This document shows, piece after piece, positions 46,595-55,281 of a stretch of 64,000 nt of DNA. Location: positions 124,001 to 188,000 of the forward strand of contig JAUIKS010000003.1 in assembly GCA_030430565.1 (NCBI GenBank). Direction: 5' to 3'. The notes under the pieces are model-generated. The model saw nothing but the letters and a program-made list of their open reading frames with translations. It searched no databases and was not told the origin of the DNA. Origin of the DNA: Polyangia bacterium. GTDB taxonomy: Bacteria; Myxococcota_A; Polyangia; Nannocystales; Nannocystaceae. Numbering within the stretch: position 1 is the stretch's first letter; every line of letters begins with the position of its first letter. The translations under genes were made by a program, and so were the position numbers.

Positions 46595-47611
46595 CTACGG
46601 GGTCGCGGCGTCGTCGTCTTCGTCCTCGTCGTCGCCCTCGTCGTCGTCGCCCTCGTCGTCGTCGTCCTCGCCCTCGTCGTCGTCGTCCTCGTCCTCGACT
46701 TCCTCCGCGGCGCTGGAGAGCGCACGCGGGAGGTCGTCGACGCCGTTGAGCTCGCGCATGCTCGTCGTCACGAGCCGCAGGCGCTCGGCCTCTTCGCGCA
46801 GGCGCTCGGCGCTGCCCGGCTCACCGCTCTCGGCCGCGTAGACCATCACCGCCTCGATCACGTCGTGAAGGCTGGCCTGCAGATCGTCGAGCTGCGCGCG
46901 CGCGCGCAGCAGGCTCTGCGTGACCCGCTCGCTCTCGCGCCGCTTTGCGAGCGTGTCGAGCCGTCGGAGCACGCGGACGCGGTCATTGATCGCGCGCAGC
47001 AGCGAGGTCGCGTCGCGCATCAGCTCGTCGGCGTCGATCGCCGGGTCGCGGGCGAGCTCGCCGTCGTCCTGCGTGAGCAGCTCGTGCAGATCTGAGAAGT
47101 CGGCGAGCGCCGAGTTGAGGCGCTTCTTGAGGTCCTTGTCGAGCTTCTTGGGGTGCTTGGCGATCGCCAGCGCGAGCTCGGGGGGCAGCCCGCGCAGCTC
47201 GGGATCCGCCGGCTTGGCGGCGTGGTGACCGAAGTACGAGCGCGCGAACACGCCGAGGCTGACCGCGAGCAGCACCAGCGGCGGCCAGACCCCCGGGTAC
47301 CAGCTCCACCACAGCGCGCCGGCGCCGAGGCTCGTCACGACCCAGCCGGCGCCGTCGAGGTTCTCGCGCTCCAGCGCGGCCTCGACGATCCCCGAGCCGA
47401 GGGCGCAGACGACCAGCGTGACGAAGGCACCACCGACGCCCGACAGGACCACCTCGAGGAAGCCGCCGCCGACGCTGAAGTAGTGCACCAGCGGCCACGC
47501 GAGCGCGAGCGAGAAGGCCGAGGCGACCGCCGCGTCCATCCCCGGCTGTTGGCGTTTGAGTTTGCGGTGACGTCCGCGGAGCGTGCCGACGGTGAGCTTC
47601 TGGAGGGTCAC
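46595..47611 (-). CDS. Membrane protein with coiled coil and acidic tail, unknown
   Basis: A 338-residue protein. Four hydrophobic stretches cluster in residues 27-130 (VASAFSLALAWPLVHYFSV; LSGVGGAFVTLVVCALGSGI; WVVTSLGAGALWWSW; WPPLVLLAVSLGVFA). A helical, charged cytosolic region follows (RLNSALADFSDLHELLTQDDGELARD; LRRLDTLAKRRESERVTQSLLRARAQLDDLQ), likely coiled coil. It ends in an Asp/Glu run of about 35 residues. The start is GTG 47611 with a CATACT hexamer 11 nt upstream. No family is recognised. It is convergent with the TPR-kinase gene. Confidence 0.65.
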   Translation of the reverse strand: MTLQKLTVGTLRGRHRKLKRQQPGMDAAVASAFSLALAWPLVHYFSVGGGFLEVVLSGVGGAFVTLVVCALGSGIVEAALERENLDGAGWVVTSLGAGALWWSWYPGVWPPLVLLAVSLGVFARSYFGHHAAKPADPELRGLPPELALAIAKHPKKLDKDLKKRLNSALADFSDLHELLTQDDGELARDPAIDADELMRDATSLLRAINDRVRVLRRLDTLAKRRESERVTQSLLRARAQLDDLQASLHDVIEAVMVYAAESGEPGSAERLREEAERLRLVTTSMRELNGVDDLPRALSSAAEEVEDEDDDDEGEDDDDEGDDDEGDDEDEDDDAATP

Positions 47612-48320
47612 GAGCGGGCATCAGTATGCCCGATTCCGTTGACCGCCTCAGCGCCTGACCGCGCGCGGATTCGTCAGCTCGGCTCGTGCTTGACGGGCCC
47701 GGCGAGCGTCATGTGCACGGGCGGGGCGGGGCGGTGCAGCCGGAGCACGCTCGGGGGCCCTCCGAAGCGCGTCTTGCTGGTCGCGTGGCGCTCGTTGCTG
47801 CTCGCGGCCGCGTGATCCGGGGCGCGCGGGCGTGGTGCTCTCGACGGTTCAGGCACGAGACCAAGCGGTTGTACACCGCCGCGTTGATCTCCGCGAGCGC
47901 GGCAGCGCGTGTGGATGGCTTGTCACCGCGCGCGGGCTGGATGCAAATCAACCTGTCTACAGGAACAGCGCGGGACGATCTCCGCGGCGCGCCCTCGCGA
48001 GCGGGCGCGCGTCACTCGTGACGTCGTCGCGGGTTGACAGATCGTTCGCGCGCGGCTCGGGCTCGGCGCGCGCCAGGACTCGGGCGTATCGATCGAGGTG
48101 CTGCGTGATCGGAGCGGCGCGTCGGTCTGCTCGGAGCTGCCTGTCTGTATCGCCAAGCAACCGCGCGCGCGCGCGGGCGAATGGCTCGACCCGCCGGGGC
48201 GCGACGCGACCCCGTGGGCGGCTTCGAGGTCGCGTGCTCGAGGCGTCGCGGACGATGTACGCCGGTGTAGGCGCGAATATTGTTGTCGCGCGCGCTCGCT
48301 TCTGGCTACACTCCAAAACG
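47612..48320. other. Intergenic region; promoter for panB, no supported gene
   Basis: About 700 nt. Open frames on both strands have Arg/Ala-rich translations, no family resemblance and no ribosome-binding sites. The only element I can name is a -35/-10 pair immediately before panB at 48283-48312. Confidence 0.5.
48283..48312 (+). promoter_or_regulatory. Sigma-70-like promoter of panB
   Basis: TTGTCG (48283-48288) and TACACT (48307-48312) separated by 18 nt. The GTG at 48321 lies 8 nt after the -10, so the transcript may be leaderless. Confidence 0.45.
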
Positions 48321-49331
48321 GTGCTCAGGCGAGGACCGGGATGGACCCGGCCGCGACCACGATCGCCCAAAAACCCAGTGCAAGAGAAACCCTCGACTCC
48401 CAGCCCCGTCGGATCGACCGGGACCCCGCAGCCGCAGCCGCCCCCGCGCGAGCGCAAAGCCGTCACGGTGCCGCGCCTGCGCGTCATGAAGGAGCGCGGT
48501 GAGCGGTTCACGATGGTGACCGCCTACGACGCGACCTTCGCACACATGCTCGATGAAGCAGGTGTCGACATGCTGCTCGTCGGCGACTCGCTCGGCATGG
48601 TCGTGCAGGGTCGCGACTCGACCCTGCCGGTGACCGTCGATGAGGTCATCTATCACTGCCGCGCGGTCGCCCGCGGCACCCAGCGCGCGCACATCGTCGG
48701 CGACATGCCGTTCATGAGCTACCAGGTCTCGCCGGTCGAGGCGCTGCGCAACGCGGGCCGCTTCCTCGCGGAGGGGGCCGCCCACTCGGTCAAGCTCGAG
48801 GGCGGCGAGGAGATGGCGGCGACGATCCGCCGGATCGTCGCCGCCGGGATCCCGGTGGTCGGGCACGTCGGGCTCACGCCCCAGAGCGTGCACGCGATGG
48901 GGGGCTTTCGCGTCCAGGGGCGCACGGCCGCCGACGCCGAGCGCGTGCTCTCGGACGCCCGCGCGGTCGAGCAGGCGGGCGCCTTCGCGATCGTGCTCGA
49001 GGGCATCCCGCTCGACCTCGCGCGCAGGATCACGGAGTCGCTCTCGATCCCGACCATCGGCATCGGCGCGGGGCCGCACTGCGACGCCCAGGTGCTGGTC
49101 TGCTACGACCTGCTGGGCCTCACGCCCACCCTGCGCCCGAAGTTCGTCAAGCGCTACGCGGAGTTCTACCGCGACGGCGTCGAGGCGGCGCGGCGCTACT
49201 GCGAGGAGGTCCGCGGCGGGGAGTTCCCGACCAAGGAGTACAGCTTCGGCGCGGGGCGCAAGCGTCGTCGCAAGCCGAAGCCCACCGGCGAGCCCTCGCT
49301 GAAGGTCGCGGGCTACGGCCCCGCGAGCTGA
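48321..49331 (+). CDS. panB: 3-methyl-2-oxobutanoate hydroxymethyltransferase (ketopantoate hydroxymethyltransferase)
   Basis: PanB transfers a hydroxymethyl group from methylene-tetrahydrofolate to 2-oxoisovalerate, the first committed step to pantothenate and CoA. The TIM-barrel signatures are all present: [39 protein letters not shown] (Mg-binding Asp), [53 protein letters not shown] (catalytic Glu) and [16 protein letters not shown]. The product is 336 residues from GTG 48321. The family core starts near 48456, leaving an N-terminal Pro-rich extension of about 50 residues. If translation begins at GTG 48378 this shrinks to 27. A basic C-terminal tail (RKRRRKPKP) is also atypical. panC and panD are not nearby. 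Confidence 0.93.
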   Translation: MLRRGPGWTRPRPRSPKNPVQEKPSTPSPVGSTGTPQPQPPPRERKAVTVPRLRVMKERGERFTMVTAYDATFAHMLDEAGVDMLLVGDSLGMVVQGRDSTLPVTVDEVIYHCRAVARGTQRAHIVGDMPFMSYQVSPVEALRNAGRFLAEGAAHSVKLEGGEEMAATIRRIVAAGIPVVGHVGLTPQSVHAMGGFRVQGRTAADAERVLSDARAVEQAGAFAIVLEGIPLDLARRITESLSIPTIGIGAGPHCDAQVLVCYDLLGLTPTLRPKFVKRYAEFYRDGVEAARRYCEEVRGGEFPTKEYSFGAGRKRRRKPKPTGEPSLKVAGYGPAS

Positions 49332-49385
49332 GTCGAGCGCTCTGGCGCGCGTTCCCGCTCCCTCTCGAGCTTGGTAGAGTGCGCC

Positions 49386-50024
49386 ATGCTCACGCTGCTA
49401 GGCACGCCGAACACCCGCACGACCCGCGTCACCTGGGCGCTCGAGGAGGCGGGCGCCGAGTACGAATTCGTCGCGATCGATCTGATCGGCGGCGGCGCCA
49501 AAACACCCGAGTACCGGGACCTCAACCCCGGCGGCAAGGTCCCGACCTTGCTCGACGGCGAGCACGTGATCACGGAGTCGGCCGCGATCGTGATCCACGT
49601 CGCGGACCGCTTCCCCGACGCCGGCATCATCCCGACCGAGCCCGTCGCGCGGGCGCGCTGCCTGCAGTGGTGCTTCTTCACGATCGGCGAGCTCGAGCAG
49701 CCGCTGTGGACCATGAGCAAGCACAGCTTCGCGCTGCCCCCGGACTGGCGCACGCCCGCGATCATGCCGACGGCCGCGCGCGAGTGGCTGCGCGCCGCGA
49801 AGGTGCTCGCGGCGGGGCTCGGCGATCGGCGGTTCATCCTCGGCGACGACTTCTCGGTGGCGGACATCATGCTCGCCCACACGCTCGCCTGGTCGCGCTT
49901 CGCCAAGCAGCCGATCGAGCACGAGAACCTGCAGGCCTACGCCGGGCGCGTGCTCTCGCGGCCCGCGCTCGCGCGGGCGCGGGCGCGCGAGGCCGCGGCG
50001 AAGGAACAGACGACGAGCGCGTGA
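49386..50024 (+). CDS. Glutathione S-transferase family protein
   Basis: A 212-residue GST. The thioredoxin-like N-domain begins MLTLLGTPNTRTTRVTWALEEAGAEYEF, with a Ser/Thr-rich candidate catalytic site rather than Cys-Pro. PGGKVPTLLDGEHVITESAAIVIHV is the glutathione-binding strand with the cis-Pro and the E-S pair. The helical C-domain ends with FILGDDFSVADIMLAHTLAWSRF, the usual C-terminal motif. Substrate is not predictable. ATG 49386 is preceded 5 nt upstream by TAGAGT, part of the TANNNT pattern. It is convergent with the second kinase gene. Confidence 0.9.
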   Translation: MLTLLGTPNTRTTRVTWALEEAGAEYEFVAIDLIGGGAKTPEYRDLNPGGKVPTLLDGEHVITESAAIVIHVADRFPDAGIIPTEPVARARCLQWCFFTIGELEQPLWTMSKHSFALPPDWRTPAIMPTAAREWLRAAKVLAAGLGDRRFILGDDFSVADIMLAHTLAWSRFAKQPIEHENLQAYAGRVLSRPALARARAREAAAKEQTTSA

Positions 50025-50042
50025 GGGGTCGCTCGGCGCGGC

Positions 50043-51743
50043 TCACCGCGTCAGCGCGATGACCAGCGCGGTCACGCCGATCACCATCATCGCGGCGGCG
50101 ACCCCGAGCACGATCCACAGCGTGCGGTGGGAGACGGGCGCGGCGTCGCTGGACGGCTGCACGAGCGGCAGCGCGGCGTCGCTGTGGGCGGCCGGCGCCG
50201 GCTCGGGCTCGGCGTCGGGGAAGAGCCCTGAGGTCGAGCTGATCCCCAAGGTCGACTGCGAGGCGGAGAACGAGTCGGAGCCGCGGCGTGAGGCGACCGC
50301 GCTGACGCCCAGGGTCGAGCGCGAGGTCGCGTAGGACTGGTCCGGGGGTGAATCTGCCTGTCCCGAGGACCAGGATGAAGCGTCGTCGTCGCTCACGCCC
50401 TCGTCGGGCTGGACCGGACGCCAGCGCAGCGAGCTGCCGCCGGCGTCCGGCTGCACGGGCTGAAAGCGGCGGGCGGGCTCGTCAGCGGGCGGCGCGGCGT
50501 CGAGCGAGGTCGAGTCCGAGGCGGCGGCGACGGCCTTGACGACCGCCGCGCGCATCGACGACGAAGAGATCAGCGTGACCGCGTCCTCGTCGGCGTCGGC
50601 GTCCTTGAGCGCGCGCGGTAGCGGCGTCGAGCGGACGTTCATGGCGCCGCTCGAGCTCGGGTTCGAAGGCTGGGTCCACGCGCCCGAGGCCGCGCTCGCG
50701 GCGGGCGGCGGCGGGCGTCGCGTCGCCGCGGCGGCGCGGGTGTACGGGGTCGCCCAGGCGCCGGGCGCGTCCTGCTGCGAGAGCGTGGCCATCACCGCCG
50801 TCGCGAGGGCCTGGGCCGAGTGATAGCGCTTCGCGGGGTCGCGCTGGATCGCCTGCAGGATCACGCCCTCGACCTCCGGCGCGACGCGGACGTGCCGGCT
50901 GACCTGGCTCGGCGGGATCGGGTCGTTGAAGGCGGCGGTCTTGAGCAGCTCGAGCGAGACCTTGCCGCGGAACGGGCGACGCCCGGTCAGCAGCTGGTAC
51001 ATGGTGATCCCGAGCGCGTAGACGTCGAATTGCGGCGTCGGCGTGGCGCCCGAGACGACCTCGGGCGGGAGGTAGAGCGGGGTCCCGACGACCGTGCCGG
51101 CGGTCGTGATCGGCTTGTCCTGACCGTCGCCGTACAGCAGCTTGGCGACGCCGAAGTCGAGGACCTTGATGAAGTCTGGGTTGCCGGCGTGCTGGATGCG
51201 GAAGCAATTCGCCGGCTTCATGTCGCGGTGGATCACGCCGAGCTCATGGGCGGCGTCGAGCGCCGCGCAGATCTGCAGGACCATCGGGCCCAGGCGCGCC
51301 CACGGCAGCGGCCCGTCGCGCTTGAGCGTCTGCAGCAGGTCCTCGCCCTCCAGCAGCTCCATCGCCAGGTACGCGAGGCCGTCCGGGGTCTCGCCGAAGT
51401 CGATGATGTCGATGATGTTCTCCTGCCGGATCTGCGAGGTGACCTGCGCCTCCTGCAGGAAGCGCCGCATGACCTTCGAGTTCTTGGAGAACTTCGGGCG
51501 CAGGACCTTGAGCGCGAGCGGCCGCCCGATCGTCACGTGCTCGGCGCGGTAGATCGCGCCCATCCCCCCCCGCGACAGGGGCGCGAGCACGCGGTAGCGC
51601 TCGGCGATGACCTGGCCGACGAGGTTGAGCGTCCCCTCGTCCGAGCCCCGCGACGCGCGGGTCGGTGCTCCCCACGCGCCGATGTTCGACCCGGAGGGAC
51701 TATCAAGGTGCCGCGTCTGCAGCGCGTCGCGCTCGTGCGTCAT
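50043..51743 (-). CDS. Ser/Thr protein kinase with C-terminal membrane anchor
   Basis: A 566-residue Hanks-type kinase. SRGGMGAIYRA (glycine loop), LALKVLRP (Lys), GVIHRDMKPANC (catalytic loop), KVLDFGVAKLL (DFG) and TPLYLPPEV (APE replaced by PPE) are all visible in the N-terminal half. Residues about 330-540 form a Ser/Ala/Pro-rich linker with acidic patches. One hydrophobic helix (LWIVLGVAAAMMVIGVTALV) ends the protein with almost nothing beyond it, so there is no extracellular sensor domain. ATG 51743 (MTHERDAL) has AGG at usable spacing and a TATTAT hexamer 14 nt upstream. The in-frame upstream start at 51809 adds a dubious leader. An FHA reader is encoded at 23304. Confidence 0.9.
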   Translation of the reverse strand: MTHERDALQTRHLDSPSGSNIGAWGAPTRASRGSDEGTLNLVGQVIAERYRVLAPLSRGGMGAIYRAEHVTIGRPLALKVLRPKFSKNSKVMRRFLQEAQVTSQIRQENIIDIIDFGETPDGLAYLAMELLEGEDLLQTLKRDGPLPWARLGPMVLQICAALDAAHELGVIHRDMKPANCFRIQHAGNPDFIKVLDFGVAKLLYGDGQDKPITTAGTVVGTPLYLPPEVVSGATPTPQFDVYALGITMYQLLTGRRPFRGKVSLELLKTAAFNDPIPPSQVSRHVRVAPEVEGVILQAIQRDPAKRYHSAQALATAVMATLSQQDAPGAWATPYTRAAAATRRPPPPAASAASGAWTQPSNPSSSGAMNVRSTPLPRALKDADADEDAVTLISSSSMRAAVVKAVAAASDSTSLDAAPPADEPARRFQPVQPDAGGSSLRWRPVQPDEGVSDDDASSWSSGQADSPPDQSYATSRSTLGVSAVASRRGSDSFSASQSTLGISSTSGLFPDAEPEPAPAAHSDAALPLVQPSSDAAPVSHRTLWIVLGVAAAMMVIGVTALVIALTR

Positions 51744-52046
51744 CGGAGAACCTGGTGATAATAGCGGATACCCGCCAGGAGCGCGTCTGAGTATTCCCCG
51801 TCGCGCCACGCGTGATCAGGTGGTTGAGAGGAGCTCCGCGCCGAGGACCGCGTGCCCCGTGCGCGTGCGGCCGCGCGCGCGCGCGCGCTCACGAGCTCGC
51901 CGCGGACGGTAGGCAAGGAAGTTGCAGGGACGTCGTGCGCGAGCGGAGCGATGCGACGGCCGCGTGTGCGTCGTCAGCCTTCATTGTCTCCGTGATCCCA
52001 GCCGATCTCCGGTGAAGCCTCGCAAACGACCGAGAGGGACGACCCG
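51744..52046. other. Divergent intergenic region
   Basis: About 300 nt between the kinase and the CX3C-repeat lipoprotein. It holds the TATTAT hexamer at 51758-51763 (minus strand, for the kinase) and an AGAGGG ribosome-binding site (for the lipoprotein). Nothing else is recognised. Confidence 0.5.
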
Positions 52047-52808
52047 ATGCGCCGCACTCCATCGCTCCATGACCGCCTGTACACCCTTGGCCACAGCCTC
52101 GCGCTCGCCGTCATGCTCACGCTGTCCCCGGGCTGCGAGGACACCTTCGGCTTCCTCGAGGAGGCCCCCCCGACGTCAGCGTCGAAGTCCGAGTCAAAGC
52201 CAGAGGCGAAGGCCAGCGCGGTCAAGCAGCTCGATCCTGGGGCCGTGAAGGTCGCCGCGGACAAGGCCACGTCGCAGGCGCGCGCGCAGGCCGACGCGGA
52301 CGTCGTGACCTTGGTCCGCGCCTACAAAGACTGCCTCGCCGAGTGCCACGAGGAGCCCGGGACGTCCAAGACCGACCGCGAGACGTGTCGCCTGACCTGC
52401 GAGCAGGGGGCGGACGCGAGCGCCGAGGCGCTCGCCGCGAGCGAGCCCAAGGAGCTGGTCGCGACGGCGCTGCCGAAGGTCAAGCAGCACCTCGACGCCT
52501 GCGTGGGCGAGTGCGACGCCGACAAGCGGCTCTCGGTCGATGACCGCGCGACCTGCAAGCTGACCTGCTCGAGCAGCGTCGACGTGATCGCCGACGCGCT
52601 CGTCTACGCCGAGCCAGCGCGCGCGCCGACGGGCGCGGCCACGCCCGAGACGAGCTGCGACGAGGCCTGCGACGCGCGCGTCGAGCTGTGTCAGCAGGGC
52701 TGCGACGAGGACCGCTCGGTCCGCGCCGACGACCGCGCGACCTGCGAGCTGCTGTGCGGCGAGAGCAAGCGCTTCTGCGTGGAGGCCTGCAACGCCAAGC
52801 GAGGCTGA
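52047..52808 (+). CDS. Lipoprotein with three twin-CX3C repeats
   Basis: A 253-residue exported protein. The hydrophobic HSLALAVMLTLSPGC is followed by CEDTF. After a Lys/Ala-rich linker come three helix pairs, each with paired CX3C motifs: CLAEC...DRETCRLTC, CVGEC...DDRATCKLTC, and CDEAC...CQQGC...DDRATCELLC plus CVEAC. The D-R-x-T-C-x-L-x-C block is conserved between repeats. Twin CX3C helix hairpins recall small Tim and CHCH-type proteins, with disulfides formed outside the cytosol; homology is not claimed. The ATG has AGAGGG 8 nt upstream. Unknown function. It is convergent with the CBS protein. Confidence 0.75.
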   Translation: MRRTPSLHDRLYTLGHSLALAVMLTLSPGCEDTFGFLEEAPPTSASKSESKPEAKASAVKQLDPGAVKVAADKATSQARAQADADVVTLVRAYKDCLAECHEEPGTSKTDRETCRLTCEQGADASAEALAASEPKELVATALPKVKQHLDACVGECDADKRLSVDDRATCKLTCSSSVDVIADALVYAEPARAPTGAATPETSCDEACDARVELCQQGCDEDRSVRADDRATCELLCGESKRFCVEACNAKRG

Positions 52809-52813
52809 GCTCG

Positions 52814-53236
52814 CTACTCGTCAGGCTCGAGGCGCGCGCGCAGCTCCTCGAGCAGGTCGACGTAGCTGACGATCCCGACGAGGCGATCGCTCGTGCGGTC
52901 GAGCACCGGGATCGCGCCGACCTTGTACTCGATCATCGCGTCGGCGACCGCGCGCAGCGACTCCCCCTGGTCGACGGAGACGATATCGCTGCTCATGACC
53001 TCTGAGACAGGCGTGGCGAGCAGCGCGTCCGCGCGCGCGGGGTCCTCGAGCTCGTCCATGCGCGGCAGCCGGTACTCCCGCAGATCCCGGTCGCTCAGCA
53101 TCCCCACGAGCCGCCCTCCGTCGACGACCGGGAGGTGACGGACGTCCATCGACTCGATGAGCTCAAAGGCTCTCGCCACGCTCTCGTGGGCGGCGACGGT
53201 GATCACGTCCGAGGTCATGAGGTCTGCGATTGCCAT
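52814..53236 (-). CDS. Twin CBS-domain protein
   Basis: A 140-residue protein that is essentially one CBS pair (Bateman module), which binds adenine nucleotides and senses energy or ligand state. Repeat 1: DLMTSDVITVAAHESVARAFELI...HLPVVDGGRLVGMLSDRDL. Repeat 2: VMSSDIVSVDQGESLRAVADAM...AIPVLDRTSDRLVGIVSYVDLL. No catalytic domain is attached, so it probably regulates a partner. The start is ATG 53236 (MAIADLMTSD). The frame is open further upstream to 53356, but that part is Arg-rich and unlike the family. Confidence 0.9.
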   Translation of the reverse strand: MAIADLMTSDVITVAAHESVARAFELIESMDVRHLPVVDGGRLVGMLSDRDLREYRLPRMDELEDPARADALLATPVSEVMSSDIVSVDQGESLRAVADAMIEYKVGAIPVLDRTSDRLVGIVSYVDLLEELRARLEPDE

Positions 53237-53421
53237 GTCGCGAGCCTGGTGATGAACGGCCGGCAGGTCTAGGCGCCGGGCGCGGGCGCCCGCGTGAGAA
53301 TGCCGTCGACCCCTGCGCGAGCGGCTCGAACCGCGCGTCTCGAGGGGGATAATCACCGCGCAGGGGAGAATCTCGCGGGGACGCGCTACACCATAGAGGC
53401 GGACTTGATGGCGGAGGCACG

Positions 53422-53841
53422 ATGACCGACGGCTGGGAGCGGATGAGCGAGGAGTACATCGCGAGCGCGCGGCGCCGCGGCGCTCGCTCGTTCGGCCTCG
53501 GCGTCGCGCTGCTCCCGGTGTTCACCGTGATCGACTCGCGCGGCGTCGTGCAAGAGCTGCTCGGCGCGCTCTCGATGGGCTTTGTGCCGGCGGTGCCGCT
53601 CGTGGCGTGGCTCGAGCTCGCGGGCTTCATCGGGCTCGGGATCGCGGCCGCGCGCGTGATGAGCTGGCAGCGACAGGCGGTCGAGGTGATCGTGTTCGCG
53701 GCCCTGGCGTCGGCGCTGCTCATCGCCTACGCGCTCGTCACGGGCGCGTGGATCGTCGGCCTGCTCGCGGGCTTCATGCTCTTCACGGGCGCGAGCGAGT
53801 CGCTCGCGGGCGTCTCCGCAGCGCGGGGCGAGGACTCGTAG
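53422..53841 (+). CDS. Small four-helix membrane protein, unknown
   Basis: A 139-residue protein with hydrophobic segments SFGLGVALLPVFTVI, FVPAVPLVAWLELAGFIGLGIAAA, VEVIVFAALASALLIAYALV and WIVGLLAGFMLFTGA. The charged ends suggest an inner-membrane protein. GGAGG with CACG spacing before the ATG at 53422 is a good ribosome-binding site. No family recognised. Confidence 0.65.
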   Translation: MTDGWERMSEEYIASARRRGARSFGLGVALLPVFTVIDSRGVVQELLGALSMGFVPAVPLVAWLELAGFIGLGIAAARVMSWQRQAVEVIVFAALASALLIAYALVTGAWIVGLLAGFMLFTGASESLAGVSAARGEDS

Positions 53842-53876
53842 CGAGCGCGCTGCGGCTGCGGTAGGCTGCACACACC

Positions 53877-54065
53877 GTGATGAACCAGCTCTTCAACGCG
53901 ATCATCGAGGGCTTCGGTCGAGCCATGGGGCAAAACCTCTTTAACTTCGCCAAGCGCTCGCTCGGCTTCACGAGCAAGCGCGAGTCGACGATCGACTGGG
54001 ACACGCCCGAGGACGACGACGACGATGGCGACGAAGACGGCGGCGACCCGGGCCCGCCGGTCTGA
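53877..54065 (+). CDS. Small acidic-tailed protein, unknown
   Basis: A 62-residue product beginning (V)MNQLFNAIIEGFGRAMGQNL, an amphipathic helix, then a basic patch. The C-terminus is very acidic (DDDDDGDEDGGDPGP). The start may be GTG 53877 or ATG 53880. A TAGGCT hexamer lies 9 nt before the GTG. Amphipathic helix plus acidic tail suggests a peripheral membrane or partner-binding role, without evidence. Confidence 0.55.
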   Translation: MMNQLFNAIIEGFGRAMGQNLFNFAKRSLGFTSKRESTIDWDTPEDDDDDGDEDGGDPGPPV

Positions 54066-54117
54066 GCGGCCCCGGGGCCACGTGCTAGACTCCTCGCGCC
54101 AGGGGAGGTCGACACGG

Positions 54118-54516
54118 ATGCAGCAGCGCAGTCCTTCGCCGCGCGATCTCGAGATCAACGCGCTCGCGGCCTTGTTCGTCGCGCTGCTCGCGGGCGTCAC
54201 GGCGCTCGCGGCGTGCGGCGCCCCGGCTGCGCCGGCGGTCCCCGCAGGCCCGGCGGCGGCGGTGGTTGAGCGCGCCCAGGGGCCGCGCGGCTGCGCGGAG
54301 CCGATTCGCGCCCTCGGCCGCGCGCCGCAGCTGACGGTGCACTTCAGCGCTCGCTCGCCGCGCTGCGCCCCGAGCGAGGCGCCGCCCGTCGCGATCAAGC
54401 TCGACGAGCGCGAGCTCGAGCCGCTCGCGGCGGGGACCACCGACCTGGCGACGCCCCCGCTCGAGGCAGATCACGTCTCGCTCGTCGACGACTCCTACGG
54501 GGTCCTGGGGCCCTGA
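54118..54516 (+). CDS. Short lipoprotein, unknown
   Basis: A 132-residue exported protein: a charged n-region, hydrophobic ALAALFVALLAGVTALAAC with a good lipobox, then an Ala/Pro linker. A compact domain with two Cys follows (RGCAEPIRALG; RSPRCAPSEAP). ATG 54118 has GGGGAGG at 9 nt, a clear ribosome-binding site. The frame is open further upstream, where it overlaps the previous gene. It is followed 21 nt later by the SanA-like gene, so an operon is likely. Confidence 0.7.
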   Translation: MQQRSPSPRDLEINALAALFVALLAGVTALAACGAPAAPAVPAGPAAAVVERAQGPRGCAEPIRALGRAPQLTVHFSARSPRCAPSEAPPVAIKLDERELEPLAAGTTDLATPPLEADHVSLVDDSYGVLGP

Positions 54517-54537
54517 GCCTCGAAGCGCGTTGAGCCC

Positions 54538-55281
54538 ATGTCGACACGCGGCGTCGCGCGCACGGTGATCTCGCGGCTGCTGGGCTCGCCGCTGCGCGCG
54601 CTCGGCTTCGCAACACTCAGCGGCGCGCTGCTCATCGGCGGGCTGTTCGCGGCGACCGAGGTGACGATTCAGCGCGCGACCGAGGGGCGGCTGTACCCCT
54701 CGATCGACGCGCTGCCCGAGGATGTCGGCGGGGTCGCGATCGTCCCGGGGGCGCGCGTGTTCGCTGACGGCCGGCCCTCGCACGCGCTCGCCGATCGCCT
54801 CCAGACCGCCTACGAGCTGTACAAGGACGGACGGGTCGGCAAGATCTTGGTCTCTGGGGATCACGGCACCGGGCGCTACGACGAGGTGAACGCGATGCAC
54901 TCGTGGTTGCTCGAGCACGGGGTCGCGCCGGCGTCGATCTACCTCGACCACGCCGGCTTCCGCACCTTCGACACCATGGTCCGGGCGGCGCGCGTGTTCG
55001 AGGTCGAGCGCGCGGTGATCTGCACGCAGCGCTTTCATCTCGGGCGCTCGGTGTTCCTCGCGCGCGCGGCGGGGATCGACGCGCTCGGCGTCGAGGCCGA
55101 CCGGCGTGAGCTGCTGCGCGCGCGACACAACGCGCGGCGCGAGGCGCTCGCGCGCGTACGTGCATGGCTCGATGTACATGTCCTCGGGACCAAGCCGAGA
55201 TTTCTCGGCGCGCCGATCCCGATCAGCGGCCCGGCGTCCGCGACCCACGACGATCGCACGCGCGCCGGCGCGTCCTCATGA
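54538..55281 (+). CDS. SanA/DUF218-family envelope protein
   Basis: A 247-residue protein with one N-terminal membrane helix (LGFATLSGALLIGGLFAATE) and a periplasmic DUF218 domain of the SanA type. Family blocks: GGVAIVPGARVFADGRPSHALADRL, KILVSGDHG, YDEVNAMHSWLLEHGVAPASIYLDHAGFRTFDTMVRAARVF, VICTQRFHLGRSVFLARAAGIDALG and KPRFLGAPIPI. SanA affects envelope permeability and vancomycin sensitivity in enterobacteria; its reaction is unknown. It probably shares a transcript with the lipoprotein at 54118. The 3' end overlaps the convergent MFS gene by 6 nt. Confidence 0.9.
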   Translation: MSTRGVARTVISRLLGSPLRALGFATLSGALLIGGLFAATEVTIQRATEGRLYPSIDALPEDVGGVAIVPGARVFADGRPSHALADRLQTAYELYKDGRVGKILVSGDHGTGRYDEVNAMHSWLLEHGVAPASIYLDHAGFRTFDTMVRAARVFEVERAVICTQRFHLGRSVFLARAAGIDALGVEADRRELLRARHNARREALARVRAWLDVHVLGTKPRFLGAPIPISGPASATHDDRTRAGASS

